Shown: in pieces, positions 1-6,742 of the stretch | How the letters are laid out: each line of letters starts with the position of its first letter | How positions within the stretch are numbered: position 1 is the first letter of the stretch | From: Hyphomicrobiales bacterium | GTDB lineage: Bacteria; Pseudomonadota; Alphaproteobacteria; Rhizobiales; Rhizobiaceae | Direction of reading: 5' to 3' | Assembly: GCA_015654965.1 (NCBI GenBank) | Contig: JAATGD010000014.1 | Coordinates: 1-13,710 of the forward strand | Length of the DNA: 13,710 bases | Program-made: the position numbers and the translations under genes | The notes under the pieces: model-generated | Database searches by the model: none | What the model was told of the DNA's origin: nothing | Seen by the model: only the letters and a program-made list of their open reading frames with translations

Positions 1-156
1 GGAGCCGCGTGCCGCCGTGGTGATCACCCTCGGGCTGTTTTTTGCAAAGATCTTGGCGATCTCAGCAAAGGTTCCGGCTTCCTTTTGCAGCAGATCGGCA
101 ACAACTGCTGGCGATTGCTCGGTTTCCTGCAACATCAGCGAAGAAGCAGCACTCAT
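1..156 (-). CDS. SIS-domain sugar-phosphate isomerase/deaminase-like protein, N-terminal part
   Basis: The 52 visible codons run off the left edge of the window. The protein begins MSAASSLMLQETEQSPAVVA and reaches SPRVITTAARGS. The pattern 'M..E..EQP/SP..v..ll' followed by 'p..v...aRGSS' is the start of the SIS proteins related to the isomerase half of GlmS (AgaS/FrlB-like, amino-sugar phosphate isomerases or deaminases). The visible RGS should be the beginning of the sugar-phosphate-binding loop. The ATG lies one base after the stop codon of the upstream GntR gene, so the two are almost certainly co-transcribed and probably translationally coupled. A HutC-type GntR plus a SIS protein is a common arrangement in amino-sugar (N-acetylglucosamine-like) utilisation loci; the substrate is inferred. 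Nothing after residue 52 can be judged. Confidence 0.75.
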   Translation of the reverse strand, partial: MSAASSLMLQETEQSPAVVADLLQKEAGTFAEIAKIFAKNSPRVITTAARGS

Positions 157-157
157 T

Positions 158-925
158 TCATTCTCCAATCTTCAACTCGGCGACGAAATCATAGGCATCG
201 GCGCGATAATGCGAGCGGGTATATTCAACGATACGGTCATCTTCGAGATGCGAGACGCGCTCGATCAAGAGTGCCGGGGCATTGCGATGCACCCCGAGCA
301 ATTGCGTCGTACCCGGATCGAGTGTCACGGCCGTCAGTCGTTGCAAGGCACGCACCGGCTTGTATCCGCGTCGGGTCAGTGCGCCATAAAGCGAGGCTTC
401 CTCAACCCGGTCCTCATCCAGATAATGACGCGGCACCACGGCGCGCTCAAAAGCCATCGGCACACCGTCAGCAAGACGCAGACGGTCGAGCCGCATAATC
501 GGCGTCTCGACACCAATCCCGAGCCGGAACGCCTCATCCGGCGACGGGTGATCGATGCGGTTGTTGATGATGCGCGCCCCCGGCTCCTTGCCACGCGAAA
601 GCATATCCTCGGAAAACGAGGTCAACCGCCACAAAGACTGGCTGATGCGTGATGGACGCTCGGCAACAAATGTGCCGCTACCCCGGCGCGATTCCACCAC
701 CCCCTGCGTCAGCAGTTCCTTATAGGCGTTGCGCACGGTAATGCGGCCCAGCCCCAGATCTTCCGCAAGATCGCGCTCGGGCGGCAGGCCCACGGCTGGC
801 GCAAGTTTCCCTTCCTCGATCAGTTCCGCGAGGATACGCGCAAGATTGCGGTAAAGCGGTCCCGTGCGCTCGGAATCGTGCAACCCACGCTCTAAAATGG
901 ATATGACCAATGTGGTTCTATTCAT
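158..925 (-). CDS. GntR-family transcriptional regulator, HutC subfamily (UTRA domain)
   Basis: The protein is 255 residues, normal for HutC-type GntR regulators. An N-terminal winged helix lies at about residues 23-88, with the signature PLYRNLARILAELIEEGKL, LPPERDLAEDLGLGRITVRNAY and RRGSGTFV. A UTRA effector-binding domain follows at about 105-250, with VPMAFERAVVPRHYL and ALLIERVSHLEDDRIVEYTRSHYRAD. UTRA domains usually bind small ligands such as sugar phosphates or histidine-pathway intermediates. Because the next gene is a SIS protein, an amino-sugar phosphate is the likeliest ligand (inference). The annotated ATG has no Shine-Dalgarno and lies about where transcription should begin, so it is either leaderless or the true start is the TTG at codon 15 (881-883), which keeps the whole DNA-binding domain. 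An inverted repeat over the promoter points to autoregulation. Confidence 0.88.
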   Translation of the reverse strand: MNRTTLVISILERGLHDSERTGPLYRNLARILAELIEEGKLAPAVGLPPERDLAEDLGLGRITVRNAYKELLTQGVVESRRGSGTFVAERPSRISQSLWRLTSFSEDMLSRGKEPGARIINNRIDHPSPDEAFRLGIGVETPIMRLDRLRLADGVPMAFERAVVPRHYLDEDRVEEASLYGALTRRGYKPVRALQRLTAVTLDPGTTQLLGVHRNAPALLIERVSHLEDDRIVEYTRSHYRADAYDFVAELKIGE

Positions 926-948
926 ATATGGTATTATAGAACCACATT
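909..948. promoter_or_regulatory. Candidate GntR operator, 13-bp inverted repeat over promoter and start codon
   Basis: Positions 909-921 (AATGTGGTTCTAT) and 936-948 (ATAGAACCACATT) are perfect reverse complements, with a 14-base spacer. The right arm overlaps the -10 box and the left arm covers codons 2 to 6 of the annotated reading frame. The position fits repression by the encoded regulator, as is common in the HutC subfamily. Binding is inferred. Confidence 0.5.
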
Positions 949-962
949 AGTACCAATGGCAA
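933..962 (-). promoter_or_regulatory. Promoter of the GntR regulator gene
   Basis: On the minus strand, TTGCCA (957-962, five of six matches to the -35 consensus) is followed after 18 bases by a perfect TATAAT (933-938). The predicted transcription start is near 926, at or just before the annotated ATG (923-925). This gives the regulator and the SIS gene a promoter separate from the oxidoreductase upstream. Confidence 0.55.
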
Positions 963-984
963 GCGAAGATTTTATGACGGACGC

Positions 985-1281
985 TTAGCCTTGCACGTCA
1001 TCGATAAGGCGCTTGCCTGCAGGTGAGAGTTCATAACGGGTACGCTGGGTGCGCGGATCGCGTTTCAAAATGCGAATAGAACCGCCATCGGCTCCAATGA
1101 TATTCACCTCACGCAGCACCAGAGCATGGGCCACACCCAGAAGGCGGGCAAACGTCCGGCTGTCGGAGGCAATATCAAGCTGAAGCGCGGCCAGAATTCC
1201 TGCCCCGAATGGCGACAGCCTATCTGATGCCGCCATCAGCGCCTCGACCAGCGCCATATATTCAGCCGCCATTTCATCCAT
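985..1281 (-). CDS. Small MarR-like winged-helix protein coupled to the molybdopterin oxidoreductase
   Basis: The protein has 98 residues. Its C-terminal part, RDPRTQRTRYELSPAGKRLI (about 74-93), matches the wing and last helix of MarR-type winged-helix proteins ('D.R....Y.LT..G..l'). The segment SDSRTFARLLGVAHALVLREV resembles the preceding recognition helices. It is clearly shorter than a full MarR protein (usually 140-160 residues) and seems to lack much of the N- and C-terminal dimerisation helices. Its ATG shares one base with the TGA of the oxidoreductase gene (TGATG), a strong sign of translational coupling, and it has no independent ribosome binding site. It may be a dedicated regulator or an accessory partner of the enzyme; I cannot decide from sequence. 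No terminator separates it from the GntR gene. Confidence 0.75.
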   Translation of the reverse strand: MDEMAAEYMALVEALMAASDRLSPFGAGILAALQLDIASDSRTFARLLGVAHALVLREVNIIGADGGSIRILKRDPRTQRTRYELSPAGKRLIDDVQG

Positions 1282-3608
1282 CAGGCGGCAACCGATGCGC
1301 GTTGCAAGCGGAAAGAAACAATGACCGATTTGGAGGTCGGGGTATAGCTTTCATCGCCCGCACTGCCCAAAGGTACCAGAACATTCATCTCCGGGTAGTA
1401 ACCGGCAACGCAGCCACGTGGAATATCATAGGGCACAAAACGGAAGTCGCGTGCCACCCGCTCCACGCCATCGTCAAATTCACCGACAAGATCGGCCCTG
1501 TCACCGGCTTCCACACCCAGTTCCTGCATGTCCGCGGGGTTTATGAACACGACCTGCCGTTCGCCATAAACACCGCGATAACGGTCATCCATGCCATAGA
1601 TGGTCGTATTGTACTGGTCATGGCTGCGAAACGTCTGCAGCACATAGCACCCCGGCCTGCCCCGCGCCTCCTGATGCTCGATGGCTTCCGGCAGCGCGCC
1701 CGCCCAGAAGCTCGCCTTGCCCTTGTCGGTGTCCCATTCGCGTTCCCGCGCCGTATTGCGCAAGTGAAAGCCGCGCGGCACCCGAACGCGGGTATTGAAA
1801 TCATGGAAATCCGGCAACACGCGTGCAATACGCTCACGGATACGGTCGTAATCATCCGCCAGTTCCAGCCAATCGACCGGCTTTGGTCCCAAAGTGGCCT
1901 GCGCCATTCCGGCAATGATCGCCACTTCCGAGCGCAAGTGTGGTGACGCAGGCGGGTTGATGCCGCCAGAGCCATGCACCATGCTCATGGAATCCTCCAC
2001 CGTCACGATCTGCGCCAGCCCTCTCGAATTCAGATCGATCTCGGTACGCCAAAGGCACGGCAGGATGAAGGAATCCTGTCCGGGCAGCAGGTGTGAATGA
2101 TTGAGTTTTGTTGCGATATGGACCGTCAGACGCTGGTTCGACAGCGCTTTGGCAATCATCGGACTCTCGGGTGTGGCGCGGGCAAAATTGCCACCAAGCC
2201 CGATAAAGGCTTTTGCCGACCCATCCAGCATGGCACCAATGGCACCCAATACATTATGGCCCGGCTCGCGTGGTACGTCGAAACCGAACTCCTTTTCCAG
2301 CGCATCGAGAAACGCCGCAGGCGCGCGCTCATTGATGCCGACCGTCCGGTCGCCCTGCACATTGGAATGACCGCGCACCGGGCAAAGCCCCGCTCCGGGT
2401 CGGCCGATATTGCCACGCAACAGCATGAAATTGGTCATCTCACGGATGGTGATCACCGAATGACGATGCTGCGTGATGCCCATCGCCCAGGTGCAGATGA
2501 CCCGCTCGGACTGCATGAAAATCTGCGCCGCACGTTCCAACTCTGCTTGCGCAAGGCCGGACTGATCCTCGATTTCCCTCCACGTGGTCGCATTCACTGC
2601 CGCGCGATAGGCTTGCACGTCAGCGGTATGCTGCGCGAGAAATTCCCGGTCGAGAATGGAAGGCTGCCCTGCGGCAAGCGCCGCATCGTCAGCGACGAAC
2701 ACCGCTTTCGCCATACCGCGAAACGCCGCCAGATCGCCACCAAGGCGCGGCTGGAAATAATCGCTCGCGATGGCCTCGCTGCCACCATGCAGCATTTCGA
2801 GCTTGTCCTGCGGATCGGAAAACCGTTCCAGCCCGCGCTCGCGCACCGGATTAAAGACGACAATGCGCGCGCCCCGTTCAGCGGCACGGCGCAGATCGGC
2901 CAGCATGCGCGGATGATTGGTGCCCGGATTCTGTCCGACGACAAAAATCGCGTCGGCTTTCTCGAAATCCTCCAGAAGTACCGTCCCCTTGCCTACACCG
3001 ATGGCTTGTTTGAGCGCGACACCACTCGCCTCGTGGCATATATTGGAGCAATCAGGGAAATTATTGGTGCCATAGGCGCGCACGAAAAGCTGATAGAGAA
3101 AAGCCGCTTCATTCGACGCCCGGCCCGATGTGTAGAACTCGACCCGATCAGGCGTATCAAAATTTTTGAGAATACCGCCAATCGCGGTAAAAGCCTCGTC
3201 CCATTCAATGGCCTCGTATTTATCGCTTGCCGCATTATAGCGCAGCGGATGGGTAAGCCTGCCGGTATGTTCCAGATCGTAATCCGTCCAGCCACGCAGT
3301 TGCGACACCGTATGTTCCGTGAAAAATGCAGGCGTTGTGCGCCGGTCGGTCGCCTCCCATGCCACTGCTTTCACGCCGTTTTCGCAAAACTCGAACGAAG
3401 AACCATGCTCCGGATCGCCCCACGCGCAACCGGGACAATCAAACCCGTCCGGCTGATTGGCTTTTAAAAGCGTGCGCGCACCCGACAAGGGCGCGCCACT
3501 AGCCAGCAATTGCTTGCCGCAGCTTTTCAATGCACCCCAACCACCAGCGGCGCGCGATTTCCTGCCGATGAAACCGGCTTTGGAACTCTTATCCATATCA
3601 AAATCCAC
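1281..3608 (-). CDS. FdhF/YdeP-family molybdopterin-dependent oxidoreductase (formate dehydrogenase alpha-like)
   Basis: The 775-residue protein belongs to the molybdopterin oxidoreductase superfamily, in the FdhF/YdeP subgroup. A cysteine cluster (C58, C61, C75, in DGFDCPGCAWGDP and FEFCENG) sits where formate dehydrogenases hold an [4Fe-4S] cluster, but only three cysteines are visible there. C191 in DCSNICHEASG aligns by eye with the selenocysteine ligand of E. coli FdhF, so the Mo ligand is probably cysteine. VVGQNPGTNHPRML (about 222-236) and GNIGRPGAGLCPVRGHSNVQ (about 400-419) are cofactor-binding motifs. The C-terminal part (about 640-760) is the dinucleotide-binding domain. No Tat signal is evident, so it should be cytoplasmic. 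E. coli YdeP is linked to acid resistance; the substrate here is unknown. The first codon may be GTG at 3608 or ATG at 3594-3596 (four codons later), which has a weak AAGTGG upstream. Confidence 0.88.
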   Translation of the reverse strand: MDFDMDKSSKAGFIGRKSRAAGGWGALKSCGKQLLASGAPLSGARTLLKANQPDGFDCPGCAWGDPEHGSSFEFCENGVKAVAWEATDRRTTPAFFTEHTVSQLRGWTDYDLEHTGRLTHPLRYNAASDKYEAIEWDEAFTAIGGILKNFDTPDRVEFYTSGRASNEAAFLYQLFVRAYGTNNFPDCSNICHEASGVALKQAIGVGKGTVLLEDFEKADAIFVVGQNPGTNHPRMLADLRRAAERGARIVVFNPVRERGLERFSDPQDKLEMLHGGSEAIASDYFQPRLGGDLAAFRGMAKAVFVADDAALAAGQPSILDREFLAQHTADVQAYRAAVNATTWREIEDQSGLAQAELERAAQIFMQSERVICTWAMGITQHRHSVITIREMTNFMLLRGNIGRPGAGLCPVRGHSNVQGDRTVGINERAPAAFLDALEKEFGFDVPREPGHNVLGAIGAMLDGSAKAFIGLGGNFARATPESPMIAKALSNQRLTVHIATKLNHSHLLPGQDSFILPCLWRTEIDLNSRGLAQIVTVEDSMSMVHGSGGINPPASPHLRSEVAIIAGMAQATLGPKPVDWLELADDYDRIRERIARVLPDFHDFNTRVRVPRGFHLRNTAREREWDTDKGKASFWAGALPEAIEHQEARGRPGCYVLQTFRSHDQYNTTIYGMDDRYRGVYGERQVVFINPADMQELGVEAGDRADLVGEFDDGVERVARDFRFVPYDIPRGCVAGYYPEMNVLVPLGSAGDESYTPTSKSVIVSFRLQRASVAA

Positions 3609-3652
3609 TTCTATATCCCATGGCCCTACCGGGGATACGGAACAATCTTTCT

Positions 3653-3681
3653 ATCATAAGAGAAATCATATCGCCCTTCAA
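3653..3681 (-). promoter_or_regulatory. Promoter of the FdhF/YdeP-like gene
   Basis: On the minus strand, TTGAAG (3676-3681) and TATGAT (3653-3658) are separated by exactly 17 bases. This predicts a transcript start near 3646 and a leader of about 38-50 bases. It lies in the 174-base divergent region shared with lactate dehydrogenase. Confidence 0.45.
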
Positions 3682-3728
3682 TTTACGACAAGAGCACGTG
3701 ACTTCGTCGCTTTCTGCTTGATTTCGGG

Positions 3729-3746
3729 CGCATGTTGCTTCATGCG
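3729..3746. promoter_or_regulatory. Candidate operator upstream of lactate dehydrogenase
   Basis: CGCATG (3729-3734) and CATGCG (3741-3746) form a perfect 6-bp inverted repeat around a 6-base spacer, 36 bases before the lldD ATG. The size and place suit a dimeric repressor or activator site. No nearby gene encodes an obvious LldR, so the protein that might bind is unknown. I see no convincing -35/-10 pair for lldD itself. Confidence 0.3.
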
Positions 3747-3782
3747 ATTGGTAAAGAAAACTGACCATACAGGGTGGGAGAC

Positions 3783-4928
3783 ATGTCGAAAGTCGTTGAA
3801 ATCGCCGATCTGAAGCGGTTGGCAAAGCGTCGTGTGCCGAAAATGTTTTTCGATTATGCGGATTCGGGCGCGTGGACGGAATCGACCTATCGCAACAATG
3901 AAAGCGATTTCGCAAAGATCAAGTTGCGCCAGCGTATTCTTGTCGACATGACCAATCGTTCGCTCGCATCCACGATGATTGGCGAAAACGTCTCCATGCC
4001 GGTGGCGCTTGCTCCCACCGGCCTCACGGGCATGCAGCATGCTGACGGTGAGATGCTGGCCGCACACGCCGCCGAAGCCTTTGGCGTGCCTTTCACGCTC
4101 TCGACCATGAGCATCTGCTCTATCGAGGACGTTGCTTCGGTGACGAAAAAGCCGTTCTGGTTCCAGCTTTATGTGATGAAGGATCGCGACTTCATCAAGA
4201 ACCTGATCGGTCGCGCCAAGGCAGCCGGTTGCTCGGCGCTCGTGCTCACTCTCGACCTGCAAATCCTCGGCCAGCGCCACAAGGACCTGCGCAACGGTCT
4301 GTCTGCCCCGCCGAAATTCACGCCCAAACATATCTGGCAGATGGCGACGCGCCCGGCCTGGTGTCTTGGCATGCTCGGCACCCAGCGCCGCACGTTCCGC
4401 AACATCGCCGGTCACGCCAAAAATGTGACGGACCTCTCTTCGCTGTCCTCATGGACGGCGGAACAGTTCGATCCACAACTCAACTGGAACGATGTCGCCT
4501 GGATCAAGGAGCAATGGGGTGGCAAGCTGATCCTCAAGGGTATTCTCGATGAGGAAGACGCCAGGATGGCGGCCAAGACGGGTGCGGATGCCATTATCGT
4601 CTCCAACCATGGCGGACGCCAGCTTGACGGCGCACCATCGTCGATTTCCATGCTCAAACCCATTGTGGATGCGGTTGGCGACCAGATCGAAGTGCATTTT
4701 GACGGCGGCATCCGCTCCGGTCAGGATGTATTGAAAGCCCGTGCCCTTGGCGCAAAAGGCGTCTATATTGGTCGCCCCTTCCTCTATGGTCTTGGTGCCA
4801 TGGGCAAAGAAGGCGTGACGCTTTCGCTCGAAATCATCCGTAAGGAACTCGACATCACCATGGCGCTGTGCGGCAAGCGTGATATCGAAGATATCGACGG
4901 CTCGATCATTCATTCAGCCAATTTCTGA
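3783..4928 (+). CDS. lldD: L-lactate dehydrogenase, FMN-dependent (quinone/cytochrome-linked)
   Basis: The 381-residue protein is a full-length FMN-dependent alpha-hydroxyacid dehydrogenase. It should oxidise L-lactate to pyruvate at the inner face of the membrane and pass electrons to the respiratory chain. Visible landmarks are FFDYADSGAW (22-31), MPVALAPTG (72-80), FQLYVMKDR (127-135), K252 in LILKG, catalytic H276 with R279 in SNHGGRQLDG, and R311 in FDGGIRSGQDVLKA, followed by the FMN phosphate loop GVYIGRPFLYGLGA. The start at ATG 3783 is preferred over the in-frame GTG at 3774 because AGGGTGGGAG (3771-3780) is then a well-placed ribosome binding site. The family also contains dehydrogenases for other 2-hydroxyacids, so lactate is likely but not certain. 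It is convergent with the Lrp gene and ends at a shared terminator. Confidence 0.9.
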   Translation: MSKVVEIADLKRLAKRRVPKMFFDYADSGAWTESTYRNNESDFAKIKLRQRILVDMTNRSLASTMIGENVSMPVALAPTGLTGMQHADGEMLAAHAAEAFGVPFTLSTMSICSIEDVASVTKKPFWFQLYVMKDRDFIKNLIGRAKAAGCSALVLTLDLQILGQRHKDLRNGLSAPPKFTPKHIWQMATRPAWCLGMLGTQRRTFRNIAGHAKNVTDLSSLSSWTAEQFDPQLNWNDVAWIKEQWGGKLILKGILDEEDARMAAKTGADAIIVSNHGGRQLDGAPSSISMLKPIVDAVGDQIEVHFDGGIRSGQDVLKARALGAKGVYIGRPFLYGLGAMGKEGVTLSLEIIRKELDITMALCGKRDIEDIDGSIIHSANF

Positions 4929-4934
4929 CATTGC

Positions 4935-4960
4935 AAAAGCCCGGATTTAACCGGGCTTTT
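4935..4960. terminator. Bidirectional Rho-independent terminator between lldD and the Lrp gene
   Basis: AAAAGCCCGG (4935-4944) and CCGGGCTTTT (4951-4960) form a perfect 10-bp stem with a 6-base loop. A T-run follows on each strand, so it can end the plus-strand lldD transcript and the minus-strand regulator transcript. It begins 7 bases after the lldD stop. Confidence 0.9.
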
Positions 4961-4962
4961 CT

Positions 4963-5433
4963 TTATCCAGAACGCGATGACGGCGCTTTCGACAACAGCA
5001 CGGTACGGATCGCGAAACTGGAATGAATGCGCGCCACCCCCGGCAGGCGTGAGAGGATTTCTTTATGGATGATCTCGTAGGCCGCTGCATTCTCTGCTTC
5101 AACCCGCAGGATATAATCCGCGTCCCCAGTCATCAGATAGCATTCGCGCACTTCCGGGTGTCGCCGCACCGCTTCCTCAAAACGGTTGAGATATTCTTCT
5201 GTCTGCCGGTCAAGCGTGATACGCACGATGGCCACCAGCCGCTCGTCACCATCGGACGAGCCGACAATCGCCGTATAGCCCCGAATAATGCCATCCGCTT
5301 CCAATATCTGCACGCGACGCAAACAGGCTGATTGCGAAAGCCCGACTTCCACGGCAAGCTGACTGTTGGTCATACGCCCGTCACGGCGCAGGCAGCGGAT
5401 GATATTGCGGTCTATATTGTCGAGCGTTGCCAT
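4963..5433 (-). CDS. Lrp/AsnC-family transcriptional regulator, probable regulator of alanine catabolism (DadR-like)
   Basis: The chosen start gives 156 residues, the normal length for Lrp/AsnC proteins. The N-terminal helix-turn-helix is at about 5-50 (LDNIDRNIIRCLRRDGRMTN, then QLAVEVGLSQSACLRRVQIL). The C-terminal RAM effector domain is at about 65-150 (LVAIVRITL, EVRECYLMTGDADYILRV). A longer open frame upstream to 5505 adds a hydrophobic, Phe-rich 24-residue stretch foreign to the family, so ATG 5433 is preferred despite only a weak GAAGA in front. The gene is divergent from alanine racemase and D-amino acid dehydrogenase, exactly the layout in which DadR-type Lrp proteins activate the dad genes in response to alanine. 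This role is inferred from context. Confidence 0.88.
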   Translation of the reverse strand: MATLDNIDRNIIRCLRRDGRMTNSQLAVEVGLSQSACLRRVQILEADGIIRGYTAIVGSSDGDERLVAIVRITLDRQTEEYLNRFEEAVRRHPEVRECYLMTGDADYILRVEAENAAAYEIIHKEILSRLPGVARIHSSFAIRTVLLSKAPSSRSG

Positions 5434-5504
5434 ATAATCTTCGAACCAAAAGCTGAAAAATGCGAAAGACATGCTTAAATTCACATAATCTGCGATAAAT
5501 AGCA

Positions 5505-5523
5505 AAGATATTCGAATAGTCTT
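5505..5523. promoter_or_regulatory. Candidate Lrp-type operator (TATTCGAATA palindrome)
   Basis: TATTCGAATA (5509-5518) is a perfect 10-bp palindrome, flanked by AAGA and, after one extra base, TCTT, making a 19-base quasi-palindrome. It lies in the 165-base region between the Lrp gene and alanine racemase. The size and AT-rich core fit Lrp/AsnC binding sites. No convincing -35/-10 pair was found for either gene. Confidence 0.3.
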
Positions 5524-5576
5524 CGACTAACATGATGCAATTGGTCCCAAAAATGCGGACTGTCTCTGTTGATCAG

Positions 5577-5586
5577 ATAGCGCTAT
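5577..5586. promoter_or_regulatory. Second palindrome in front of alanine racemase
   Basis: ATAGCGCTAT is a perfect 10-bp palindrome ending 12 bases before the alr ATG, about 68 bases centre-to-centre from the TATTCGAATA palindrome. It may be part of a multi-site Lrp-type operator or lie in the leader of the mRNA. A palindrome of this length can also arise by chance. Confidence 0.2.
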
Positions 5587-5598
5587 GAATGGGCTGAT

Positions 5599-6729
5599 AT
5601 GTCGATGCATTTTTCTCAAGATCAAAGCGATCTCGCAGCCGGTGGCATCCTGACTGTCAATCTTGCGGCCCTGCGGCATAATTATACGATCATAGCCCAC
5701 CGTATCGCGCCTACACGCACGGCCGCCGTTGTGAAGGCCGACGCCTATGGTCTGGGCGCACACCGCGTGGCGCCTGCTTTTTACGAGGCCGGATGCCGCG
5801 ATTTTTTCGTCGCGCATCTGGGCGAAGCCATCGCGCTCAAACCCGTTCTCAAGCCCGACGCCACACTTTATATCCTGAACGGCCTTCAGCCCGGCACGGA
5901 AAGCGCTTGCGCATGCGAAAACATCGTGCCGGTTCTCAATTCGCTTGAACAGGTTGAAAACTGGGCCAGACTTGGCACGAAGCTCGGCACAAAACTGCCC
6001 GCGCTTTTGCAGGTCGATACCGGCATGTCACGCCTCGGCCTATCAGCCACGGAACTCGATGGCCTGACCAATGATTTCTCGCTGCTCGATTCTATCGATG
6101 TGCGTTTCATCATCAGCCATCTGGCAAGCGGGGATGAGCCGGAAAATCCGGCCAATGCGGCCCAGCTTGCCGCCATGCGCGCGGCATTGGCACGCCTGCC
6201 GAAACTGCCCGTGGCTTTCGCGAATTCCGGCGGCAGCTTTCTCGATAAATCCTACCACTTCGACCTCGCCCGCCCCGGTGTAGCGCTTTATGGCGTAGGC
6301 CCTGCCCCGATAAAACCCGTTCTCACCCTGTCCGCACGTGTCATTCAGGTGCGCGACGTCGATAAGGGTGCAGCCATCGGCTATGGCGGCACCTATATCG
6401 CCCAAGGCCCGATGCGTATCGCCACGATCGCGGTCGGCTATGCCGATGGCTGGTTCCGCAGTCTTGGCAACAAAGGGTCGGCCTATTTCGGCGATACCCG
6501 CCTTCCCATCGTCGGACGCGTTTCGATGGATTCCATCACGCTCGATGTCAGCGCACTGCCCGAAAACACGCTCCGGCTCGGCAGTCTTGTCGAACTGATC
6601 GGTCCGCATCAGCGGCTCGAAGATGTGGCGCGGGACTGCGACACTATTCCATACGAAATCCTGACCGCGCTCGGCAATCGTTATGCCCGTGTCTATGTCG
6701 ATCCCGCGCAACCCGAACAGAATAAATAA
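5599..6729 (+). CDS. alr: Alanine racemase, catabolic type
   Basis: The 376-residue protein is a complete fold-type III PLP alanine racemase interconverting L- and D-alanine in the cytoplasm. K46 in AVVKADAYGLGAH is the PLP lysine. Y262 in AIGYGGTY is the second catalytic base, supplied across the dimer interface. ANSGGS (208-213), RPGVALYG (225-232), VGYADGWFR (279-287) and GRVSMD (306-311) are the expected PLP-phosphate and substrate-loop motifs. The start gives a normal N-terminus (GGILTVNLAALRHNY). The ribosome binding site is weak (GGGCTGAT before ATG), and a second ATG two codons on is possible. The D-amino acid dehydrogenase starts 13 bases downstream and the Lrp gene is divergent, so the catabolic role (DadX) is likely. 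It could still also supply D-Ala for peptidoglycan. Confidence 0.94.
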   Translation: MSMHFSQDQSDLAAGGILTVNLAALRHNYTIIAHRIAPTRTAAVVKADAYGLGAHRVAPAFYEAGCRDFFVAHLGEAIALKPVLKPDATLYILNGLQPGTESACACENIVPVLNSLEQVENWARLGTKLGTKLPALLQVDTGMSRLGLSATELDGLTNDFSLLDSIDVRFIISHLASGDEPENPANAAQLAAMRAALARLPKLPVAFANSGGSFLDKSYHFDLARPGVALYGVGPAPIKPVLTLSARVIQVRDVDKGAAIGYGGTYIAQGPMRIATIAVGYADGWFRSLGNKGSAYFGDTRLPIVGRVSMDSITLDVSALPENTLRLGSLVELIGPHQRLEDVARDCDTIPYEILTALGNRYARVYVDPAQPEQNK

Positions 6730-6742
6730 TCAAGAGGCGAAC

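Noticed and set aside
17..652. Plus-strand open frame (211 codons) across the GntR and SIS genes
   Set aside because: It spans the junction of two recognisable minus-strand genes antisense and has no family resemblance.
1209..1946. Plus-strand open frame (245 codons) opposite the oxidoreductase C-terminus
   Set aside because: No motif, no ribosome binding site worth noting, and wholly antisense to conserved coding sequence.
2097..3467. Long plus-strand open frame (456 codons) opposite the molybdopterin oxidoreductase
   Set aside because: It is antisense to a gene with clear family motifs; its translation is rich in Arg/His/Ile with no recognisable domain. It is the usual mirror frame of a GC-biased gene.
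5434..5505. N-terminal extension of the Lrp regulator
   Set aside because: The extra 24 residues are hydrophobic and Phe-rich, unlike Lrp/AsnC proteins, and the family N-terminus starts exactly at the ATG at 5433.
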